Shown here piece after piece: positions 26,036-34,100 of a DNA stretch of 64,000 nucleotides (the first letter of the stretch is position 1; every line of letters starts with the position of its first letter). Below the pieces are notes generated by a model, which was not told the origin of the DNA, did no database searches, and saw nothing but the letters and a program-made list of their open reading frames with translations. Source of the DNA: JADFJB01 sp964464595 (GTDB taxonomy: Bacteria > Zhuqueibacterota > JdFR-76 > DREG01); assembly GCA_964464595.1 (NCBI GenBank), contig CAYXGW010000005.1:1-64000 (forward strand), given 5' to 3'. Position numbers and translations under genes: made by a program.

Positions 26036-27091
26036 CTAGTACTGTTTAAGGCGTATTGAACATCCTTTGTTGATTTCCACAATCTCTTTAAGCTTATCTT
26101 TAAGCCGTTTTCGAACCGAATTATTTAAAGTTATACCCAGCAATTGATTTGAAATTTCACACACTTCTTCAGGTTTATCTAGTTTTTCATAAGCTTTCAT
26201 CATTTTATAGCCACAAATCATTTCATTATAATGGTTATTTTTTTCTTCATTTTGGTAGGAACCTTGCAAATCCCGATAAACATCAATGGATTTTTTATAG
26301 TAACCTGCTTTAAAATAAGCACCGGTAAGAGGCCAAAGGAAAAACCGGCTGGCAGGATATTCGTTCAGCATTTTTAGCGCTGTTTGGATTGCACGCTTAT
26401 ATTTTTTTTCATCAATATCCAACCAGATTAAACCGTTAATTGCAGCAGCACGGCTGTATCGTCCCTTTTCAATGGATTTATGAATCATCTCCAGGCCTTC
26501 TTTGCTTTGGTCCGAAACAAAAGGAAGCCAATTAACATATTGAGTTAATCGTCCCCGATAATATTTATAAGTGCCAATCGCAAGATAAGCATCATAGAGC
26601 GTTGAATCTATATTAACCGCCTTTTCCAAATATTTAATGCCGGTTATCGAATCACGCAAACCACGAGCATAATCTTTTCGCTTGGCGTAATAATAACCCC
26701 GATAACAGTATGCACCGCCTTTGAAAAAATAACCTTTTGCCTCATTAGGATTTTGTTCAATCTGTTTCTCAGTACTAGAAATGACTTTTTCGATTAAACG
26801 AAAGAATTCAGGCTCTTCCCCATAACTTTCAAAATCCATCATTTTGGATTGCAAAGCAGCTGCCTGGTAAAAATCCGGCCTGGGATCATCCTTTAAAAAA
26901 GATCTCAAAGTATCAAAATATGAATTGGCCAGTTGATACTGCTGCAAAACCGTAGCTCGTATACCCTTTTGGATATATGCGTCAATAATTTCTTCCGGAG
27001 CTTCATCCGCATATAAGAAAGCTGGCGAAAAACAGATAATAATGGCAAGAATTGTTAGGTTGCTATTTTTTAATATAGCAAATTTCAGCAT
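26036..27091 (-). CDS. secreted tetratricopeptide-repeat protein
   Basis: A signal peptide (NLTILAIIICFSPAFLYADEAP) is followed by helical TPR-like pairs from about residue 40 to 340, for example AKGYFFKGGAYCYRGYYYAK and YDAYLAIGTYKYYRGRL. The 351-aa protein probably works in the periplasm as a scaffold. The ATG overlaps the upp stop codon by one base (TAATG), so it is translated as the second gene of an upp operon. No functional link between the two is apparent. Confidence 0.85.
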   Translation of the reverse strand: MLKFAILKNSNLTILAIIICFSPAFLYADEAPEEIIDAYIQKGIRATVLQQYQLANSYFDTLRSFLKDDPRPDFYQAAALQSKMMDFESYGEEPEFFRLIEKVISSTEKQIEQNPNEAKGYFFKGGAYCYRGYYYAKRKDYARGLRDSITGIKYLEKAVNIDSTLYDAYLAIGTYKYYRGRLTQYVNWLPFVSDQSKEGLEMIHKSIEKGRYSRAAAINGLIWLDIDEKKYKRAIQTALKMLNEYPASRFFLWPLTGAYFKAGYYKKSIDVYRDLQGSYQNEEKNNHYNEMICGYKMMKAYEKLDKPEEVCEISNQLLGITLNNSVRKRLKDKLKEIVEINKGCSIRLKQY

Positions 27092-27717
27092 TAAGAAAAA
27101 TTCCCGAATATACGGTCGCCTGCGTCACCCAAACCCGGCAGTATGTAGCCACGGTCATTTAATTCCCGATCCAGAGCAGCAGTGTAAATAGGAACATCCG
27201 GATGATCAGAATGTACTTTTTCCACTCCTTCCGGGGCTGCAATAATCGAAACCATAATAATATCATTTGCCCCTAACTCCTTTAATATTGAAATACTATA
27301 AGATGCGCTTCCCCCGGTTGCTAACATGGGATCGAGAACAATAACAGAATCTTTTGTTATTGGCTTAGGGAGATTTTCGTAATATTGACTTGGATTAAGA
27401 GTCTCTTCATCCCGCGCCAACCCTATTAAACCGACTTTTGCGCTAGGGTATAGTTGCTTAAATGCAGGAACCATCGCCATTCCAGCCCTCAAAATCGGAA
27501 CCAATGAAATTCGCTTAACCAACTTTTCGCCGGTTGAGTCTTCAAGAGGTGTTTTTATATTTACAGACAAAGTTTCTAGATTTTCCGTAGCAGTTACTGC
27601 AAGAACCAATGTAATCTCAGTAATTAGTCTTTCAAATTCCCAGTGAGGTGTTTGAGGATCGCGGAGATTAATTAATTTATGTTTCACAGCAGGGTGATTA
27701 CTAACATGAAGATTCAT
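27091..27717 (-). CDS. upp: uracil phosphoribosyltransferase
   Basis: Upp salvages uracil with PRPP to give UMP. The start ATG at 27715-27717 follows AGAAGG by 7 nt and gives 208 aa, the family size. The frame upstream is open to 27774 but lies outside the fold. Motifs are the PRPP loop VLDPMLATGGSAS, the uracil-binding LRAGMAMVPAF and the C-terminal PGLGDAGDRIFG. It ends with the TAATG that couples it to the TPR gene. Confidence 0.96.
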   Translation of the reverse strand: MNLHVSNHPAVKHKLINLRDPQTPHWEFERLITEITLVLAVTATENLETLSVNIKTPLEDSTGEKLVKRISLVPILRAGMAMVPAFKQLYPSAKVGLIGLARDEETLNPSQYYENLPKPITKDSVIVLDPMLATGGSASYSISILKELGANDIIMVSIIAAPEGVEKVHSDHPDVPIYTAALDRELNDRGYILPGLGDAGDRIFGNFS

Positions 27718-27774
27718 ATTCGTACCTTCTAAATTTGTTTTTAACTTGAAAAGTTGAAACAAATTACCAATCAA

Positions 27775-28263
27775 TTCCAGTTTTTCTCAGTTTTTAAATT
27801 TACACTTTTAAATAATTTTTAAAATATTCATTTTTAGCTTTTCATCACCTAACTACTTAAAAAATAGGTAAGATATACAATGTTGATAAAGTGTTGATAA
27901 CTTGTTGGTAAAATTTGAGTTTAGTCGTAGTCACACTCTAATTCTAATGGATGGCCGAACAAGTGCAATTTCTGATCCAAAAACCAAATGGCTTGGCTGG
28001 CTCTTGCATATAAATGCTTGTTAATTAATAAGTAATCATGATTAACTTTTTTTATTAGACTAAAAATAAATTTAATCCCAAACCTCATCCTACTATCGCA
28101 TAAGTTCTTATTTTTAACCTCAACAATGGCTTAAAGATGACCCAATGTGGATTACTGTGGATAACCGAAGGTGATTGCGAAGTTAATTCATATTCTCTTG
28201 ATTTTTAGCATATGATCATTAATTTACCCTCATGTCATTGGCTTTTCATCAAAAGGAACCTAT
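27775..28263. promoter_or_regulatory. long AT-rich intergenic region with DnaA-box-like sites
   Basis: No gene is visible in these 489 nt between divergent upp and the prenol-kinase gene. Four sites resemble the DnaA box on the minus strand: tgttgataa at 27881 and 27892, tgtggatta at 28146 and a perfect tgtggataa (TTATCCACA) at 28156. A very AT-rich tract with several T/A runs lies at 27785-27845. The arrangement resembles a replication origin or a DnaA-controlled promoter. There is no dnaA, dnaN or gidA in the window. An AAGGA site at 28252 serves the next gene. Confidence 0.4.
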
Positions 28264-29442
28264 TTGAAAAACCCAACATCAATCGAATGGTTAAGACTAG
28301 TCGTATTGATTGCCGCTATTTTTATTTTGATCGCACTTGCGGAAGTTTTACGATCAACTCATAAATATCAGTCGGATATGACCAGGAAAGTTGTTCACCT
28401 GTTCACCGGTCTGTTAATCTTTTTTACCCCTTACCTGTTTCAATCTGCAATTCCGCCGGTTCTAATTGCAATCTTTTTTATCTCATTCAATTTCATATGT
28501 ATTCGGCTAGGGTATTTTCAATCAATCCATGGCTCTACTCGGAAATCTTATGGTACAGTTTATTACCCATTGGCATTTCTAATATTAATTTTACTTTTTT
28601 GGCCAACCTATTCATTTATCATTCAAATTAGTTTTTTAATTCTTGCTATTTCAGATTCGTTAGCAGCAATCGTAGGTCAAAATTTAAATCATCCAAAAAT
28701 GTATACTTTTACAAAAGAAGCAAAATCACTGGAAGGCTTAATTGTTTTTGCCTGTAGCAGTTTTTTAGTGTTAATGTTTTCTCTATATTTTTTACCTGCT
28801 CCGTTACTTCAAATGATGAGCCTCACAAAGATAATCATCATAGCTTTAGTGTGTTCTGTTTTCACCACGTTCATGGAATCTCTTTCCTGGAGAGGCTCCG
28901 ATAATCTTACAATTCCACTAGGTGCAGCGTTTATTCTCCATTTCTTATTAACAAGTTCTTCTGGTGAAAATATCCAATTATTCATTGGCTTTATTCTGGC
29001 TGGTTTTGTAGCGCTTCTTTCATTTCGTCAACACTTTTTGGATCTGGGTGGTGCTGCCGGGACGTTTGTACTGGGAGTCATTATTTTCGGCGTGGGAGGT
29101 TTGGAATGGGCAATCCCTATGATACTGTTTTTTATCTCTTCAAGCCTGTTGTCCAAGCTTTGGCAAAACCGTAAAAAAGCCTTCAACCTAATGTATGAAA
29201 AATCTTCAACGCGGGACATTGGTCAAGTTTTGGCAAACGGTGGAATGGCCTTTTTAACTGTTTTTTTGTTCTATGGATCCGGAAAGGATTATTGGTTTGT
29301 GGTATTTCTAGGCTCAGTTGCTGCAGTTACTGCCGACACTTGGGCGACAGAAATCGGAAGTTTAACAAAAAGCCTGCCTCGTTTAATAACAACTTTAAAA
29401 CCTGTAGAAACCGGAACATCCGGGGCAGTTTCTTTTTTATGA
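28264..29442 (+). CDS. prenol kinase / DUF92 (VTE5-VTE6-like) fusion, cut by in-frame TGA
   Basis: The TTG start has AAGGA 7 nt before it. Residues about 1-210 match the dolichol/phytol-kinase (VTE5, CTP-dependent) fold with TRKVVHLFTGLL, RKSYGTVYYPLAF and ISDSLAAIVGQ, and about seven membrane segments. Residues about 240-392 begin DUF92, the VTE6 prenyl-phosphate kinase family: LSFRQHFLDLGGAAGTFVLG and TADTWATEIGSL are seen, then TSGAVSFL and TGA at 29440-29442. The intact fusion would turn phytol or farnesol-type alcohols into diphosphates. DUF92 proteins usually carry Gly after this VSxL (family alignment from memory), so a GGA to TGA change explains the stop. The frame then stays open to 29769. 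Function of the truncated product is uncertain. Confidence 0.8.
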   Translation: MKNPTSIEWLRLVVLIAAIFILIALAEVLRSTHKYQSDMTRKVVHLFTGLLIFFTPYLFQSAIPPVLIAIFFISFNFICIRLGYFQSIHGSTRKSYGTVYYPLAFLILILLFWPTYSFIIQISFLILAISDSLAAIVGQNLNHPKMYTFTKEAKSLEGLIVFACSSFLVLMFSLYFLPAPLLQMMSLTKIIIIALVCSVFTTFMESLSWRGSDNLTIPLGAAFILHFLLTSSSGENIQLFIGFILAGFVALLSFRQHFLDLGGAAGTFVLGVIIFGVGGLEWAIPMILFFISSSLLSKLWQNRKKAFNLMYEKSSTRDIGQVLANGGMAFLTVFLFYGSGKDYWFVVFLGSVAAVTADTWATEIGSLTKSLPRLITTLKPVETGTSGAVSFL

Positions 29443-29769
29443 ATAATTGCATCCGTTGTAGGAGGAATTTTCATTACTTTAGTTGGGTTGGAGCTAACGG
29501 GTTCATTTAATTATGATCATTTTCTTTTGATTGGATTGATCTCAATGGCCGCGCTTTTTGCCAGCTTAATTGACAGCTTAATTGGTGCTACATTACAAGC
29601 TCAATATCAATGTAGTTTATGCAATAAAATGACAGAGAGATCGACCCATTGCAATGGAAAAGAGACAAAACATTCCCGTGGGTTAAAATGGTTGTCGAAT
29701 GATATTGTCAATTTCATCTGTGCTTTTGCCGGAGGTGTATTTGTGCTTATTGTATTACAATTTATTTAG
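29443..29769 (+). pseudogene. C-terminal continuation of the DUF92 domain after the TGA
   Basis: The frame of the upstream gene continues without a stop for 108 codons. It reads ASVVGGIFITLVGLELTG, SLIDSLIGATLQAQYQCSLC, then a zinc-like C-x-x-C and a late cysteine (HCN), and ends with the last membrane helix. All are DUF92 elements. A TTG at 29488 could start it separately, but that would begin inside a helix. It is best regarded as the tail of the same gene. Confidence 0.75.
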
Positions 29770-29779
29770 AATGAAAAGG
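29648..29779 (+). repeat. 132-bp direct repeat, left copy (DUF92 3' end)
   Basis: This stretch, from gcaatggaaaagagac to the bases after the stop, recurs at 36142-36274 at about 90 percent identity by eye. It codes for the last membrane helix of the DUF92 protein. The two copies bracket the lipoprotein and subtilase genes. Confidence 0.88.
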
Positions 29780-29982
29780 TTGTTCCATTCATTAATTAAC
29801 TTAATAATAAGCCATAAATATCCATTCCCTGGTGCTTGTATTAAGGATTTCACTGATGCTAGTATAAGGATTTTTTTTCCTTCATTTTCAGGATTTCCCT
29901 ATAGACAATTGCATCCGGAAATAGTAAATTAAAACAATTAAAGTGCGATAACACCGCAACCAACCAGATCGAGGAAGGAGTA

Positions 29983-31134
29983 ATGAAACTACAAGTTCAG
30001 TGGAACTTTTTAATGACTAAATTACTTAAGGAATTCCATTCATATAAGCTAATTCTTTTATTTACAGGGGTGATAATTTTAGGTGGCTGCAACAAAGAAG
30101 TAAATATGAAATCGGAGGAGAAAAGGGAATCAAAGTTTTCGCTTAACATTCTAGAAGGCAATAAAATTGTGTTTGAATCAATAGATTCGTTGTTGGTAAT
30201 TGAGTTTTCTAAAGGGGTGTCGAATGATCGAAAACAGGAAGTATTGGACGATTTTAATTTGAGATTACTTCCTATTCGGCCCAGAAAAAGCCTGGCCATT
30301 CAATCTATCGACAAATCGACGCTTGTTCTTGGCATTACAAAGGGCAAAAGCTCATCCATCCGACATCAGATTATTAAGAAATATCCTAATGAGATAAACG
30401 GTATATTACCGGCATTGACATATGAAGATTCTAGCGAGCCTCTCTATCTTAGACCAACAACATTTGGAGTAGTTTTTTATTTAGATGTCCCCCATGATAG
30501 CGCAATGACGCTTTTGCATGACTACAATTTATCCATCCCGGACAGTTGGATTGAAAAGCACTTTTTCCCCTATTATGTCATGCGTTTGGCAAATATCAAT
30601 ATTGCCAAACATGCAGGACTGTTTGACATTATTCAATCCATCTCAGATAAACAAGAGGTTTATTCAGCCTTTCCTTTACATGTGAATGGTGGTTACTCAT
30701 TACCACGTGGGCTAAACCCAACACCTGGGAAATTTAAAAATGTTAGAAAAACCGCTCCTTACATAAAAAAATTAAATGGGAATTTGCGGCGATTATATTG
30801 GACTTGGAAAACAGCTCCGATGAGTGTTTTGAAAGAGCTGGCTAAGCGGGGTGGGATCCCTTTGGTCCAAGATTCAATTAAAGTCGAGGTTAAATTAGAT
30901 AAAATAAATTTAGATGAGGCTCATCAACTACTGCTTGAAAATCGTGTGCGGCTTCTTGGTGCCATCAAAGACGTTGGTAATTCTTTGGCATTCATCGGGA
31001 TAGTGAAATGGCAAGATATAGAAGGTTTTGCCGGCAATAAAAATGTGCAATGGCTTAGCTTACCCTTTTATCTAACCATAGAGGGGGGTCTTGACACGGA
31101 AACAATTCCACCACCACCACCCAAGAATCCTTAA
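29983..31134 (+). CDS. lipoprotein homologous to the propeptide of the next gene's protease
   Basis: The ATG has GAGGAAGGAG just upstream. The N-terminus is a lipoprotein signal with lipobox LGGC (C36; C26 if the second ATG is used), so the protein is anchored in a membrane. The rest lines up with the N-terminal part of the adjacent protease before its catalytic domain. Shared blocks are RPTTFGVVFYLDVP against RPATFDVVFSQDIP, YYVMRLANINIAKHAGLFDII against YHVMRFVHVEIPKGAKLFSII, and SDKQEVYSAFPL against ANEPEVEHAFPL. No catalytic residues and no T9SS domain are present. Subtilase propeptides act as inhibitors and folding chaperones, so this could be a separate inhibitor or chaperone for the neighbour. 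It ends with a PPPPPKNP tail. Function is inferred. Confidence 0.7.
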   Translation: MKLQVQWNFLMTKLLKEFHSYKLILLFTGVIILGGCNKEVNMKSEEKRESKFSLNILEGNKIVFESIDSLLVIEFSKGVSNDRKQEVLDDFNLRLLPIRPRKSLAIQSIDKSTLVLGITKGKSSSIRHQIIKKYPNEINGILPALTYEDSSEPLYLRPTTFGVVFYLDVPHDSAMTLLHDYNLSIPDSWIEKHFFPYYVMRLANINIAKHAGLFDIIQSISDKQEVYSAFPLHVNGGYSLPRGLNPTPGKFKNVRKTAPYIKKLNGNLRRLYWTWKTAPMSVLKELAKRGGIPLVQDSIKVEVKLDKINLDEAHQLLLENRVRLLGAIKDVGNSLAFIGIVKWQDIEGFAGNKNVQWLSLPFYLTIEGGLDTETIPPPPPKNP

Positions 31135-31171
31135 TTTCTCATCATAAGATTAATTGAAAGGAGTAACTAAA

Positions 31172-34100
31172 ATGAAAACTGAGATCAATTACATTTGCGC
31201 TACATTTTTGATTTTGTTTAGTAGTACCGGTTTCGCTCAAGTTAAGACAACGGATATAGAAAATCCTTACTGGTATTATTCTTTTAATGGTGAAAGAATT
31301 GAATTTGAGCCAGTAGCTGAAGAAATCTTAGTTGAGTTTAAAGCAAAAGCCGAATCCTCCGCAAAAATTCGGGCACTCTCAAAATTAAATGAAAATTATG
31401 ATGCTCTATGGAAAGGCCAATTTAAGACAACGAAAGAAGTAAATTGGTCTGATAAAGATGAGGTGCTCTTACTTAATACTAACGCCAATATTCTCAAAAC
31501 TGAAGAAATTCTTAAGCAAGAATCAGAGATCCTTGGTGTCTTGCCAAAGCTAAAGAACAAAAGTACCGGTGAGATTGTTGAATTCAGACCGGCAACTTTT
31601 GATGTTGTATTTTCTCAGGATATACCAGCGTCTGAGATTAAATCTTTTCTAAACAAGCATCACCTTAAGCTGCGAAGCGACCCAATAAGAAATTTCTACT
31701 CTTACCATGTAATGAGATTTGTTCACGTAGAGATTCCGAAAGGTGCCAAGCTTTTTTCCATAATAAGAAAAATTGCAAATGAGCCGGAAGTAGAGCACGC
31801 ATTCCCTTTATTACGTCAAGGTAGAGCGCGAATAGTACAAATTATTAATTTGATATCATCTAAAAAACTCCGGAATGATGAACCTTCTTATTTTGCTAAG
31901 CTTGACACGCCTTGTCGCGAGATTTATCGACTTTATAACAACAGCCCTTCACAAGTTCTTGATATTTATAAGGACAAATATAATGTAAAGCTTGAGAGAA
32001 ACGAAATAGCCGTTTCGATTCTGTTAAATGATGATTTTACAAACAATCTAAATATTCTACAAGCAGTTGAATTTGATTTGGAAAAGGTAGGGAAATTAGG
32101 TGCAAATTCAGTTTTCCATGGTAGTCTTTCAATCAAAGATATTGCAGAATGTGCAAAACAAGAAGCTGTCGCACGGGTTTTTGTCCAATATCACGATGAA
32201 GAATCGCATTCAAAGAGTTTTGGTTCTAATCTCAATAATCCAGTGGAATCAATTCAGAACCAAAATTCAAGAATCTCTAAAATCTCTTCTGTAGTTATAA
32301 GTGAAGGAGTTGATTTAATAGATGCTGACATATACCATCAAAATGGCATTTATGGACAAAATGTTAAGATCGGTATTATCGATCTTGGATTTGCGAGTTA
32401 TCAAAGCCTCCTAGGTACTGAACTCCCCAATAGTGTGATTACACAATCGTTTCGTGATGACAGTGGCCTGGGAACAAGCGATCATGGAACAGCCTGTGCT
32501 GAAATTATTCATGATGTAGCTCCTGAAGCTGAATTATACTTTGCTATTGTAGAAACAGCGAATGATTATTCTGATGCTATTAATTGGTTAAAAAATCAAG
32601 GGGTAGATATTATGAGTATTTCTAATCTGCTTATAAATGGCGGACCAAATGATGGCACAGGCGCTATAAATGACCAACTAAACATTGCGGCGGCACAAAA
32701 TTTCAATCTTTTCTTTGCGGTGTCTGCCGGTAATCACGGGGAAAAGCATTACGAAGATTATTTTAATGGTTATGGTATTGATGGCAATAACCAAGTGACA
32801 ACGGATGACTTCCATAATTTTACTTTTTCGGATGATGATATTTCTTTTAATGCAACGGAAAACAAAACAATCAATGTTGATCTTGGTTGGTATGATCCGA
32901 ACGATCCAAATTTTAATTGGTATTCGACTACAGAGGATCTTGATCTTTTCCTAGCTGCAGGAATCGATGAGAATGATCTAGGTGAGGGTGATGTTGTTAA
33001 GTTTAGTGACGATGTTCAAAATTCCTCTAGTCCAGCTCCCGGTAAAGAAAAAATTGAATATGATGTACCTTTTGGCAGTCCAACATTGCATATATTCGTA
33101 CAAGATTTTCCTTTGGATCCGCCTCCTGTAGACGCCAATGACTATATAATTGAGGTCTTTACGACACCACAATTCACAACGAGGGAACTAGACCCGGGTA
33201 TTAAAGTTCCTGATGGAAGTATTGCTTCACCGGCGGATAATTTCAATGCTTGTACGGCGGGTTCATTTTATGCAACAACGAATAAAGGCTTCAACATCTT
33301 CGATAAGGCAGCAAGCAATTCGCGCGGCCCGAGCAACAGCGGCAACATTTCAAAACCAGATGTATTTGGTCCTGCCTGGGTTTCCACAGTAAGTGGAGGA
33401 ACTTTTTCGGGAACTTCTGCCGCTGCACCACACGTGGCAGGAGCCGCTGCCCTGTTAATAGAATCAGGTAGAGCAACCACCCGCCAGCAGATTGACGACG
33501 TCTTATGTTCCGGGTTGCCAGGGTATACAACTGCTGGTAATTTGTTATTATCACAAAGTGTGGAAGATGATATAAACACAAACAAAACGTGGTCGACGGG
33601 GTCCATTATTAACGTGGTCGGTTACGATGGAACCGGTATCTATACAGGTGAAAAAGAACTTCATTTGACAATCGGGAATACTTTAACCATCCAGTCTGGT
33701 GCGATCATAACTCTATTTGACCATGTTAATTTCGTAATTGATGCCGGCGCCACTTTGGTCATAAAATCAGGCGCCATAATTAGCTTTGAGGGAGATGCCG
33801 AAATTATTTGCGAAGGTATGTGTGATGATCAAAATGGCCAGTTTTCCTGGAGCCCGCTTGCCTGCATCCTTGCTAAGGACGGAGGAGTTTATAAAAATTC
33901 AAGTTCGAATACTTTAATAGTAGACAACGGCGCTTTTTTGGCCATGCAGGGTGGCACCTATGAGCTGCCCGATGCTGGCACTGTTTTCGAAAGCGGCAGT
34001 TACTGGAATATCGGGCCGGGCTCAACCATCAAAGTCCAGCCAAGCCGCAATATTACCTTCAAGGCCGGCGCCTATATCAATGCGGTGGGCACAGTCGCGC

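Noticed and set aside
29440..29500. Selenocysteine at the DUF92 TGA
   Set aside because: No stable hairpin is visible within 15-40 nt after it, and the family has glycine here as I recall it.
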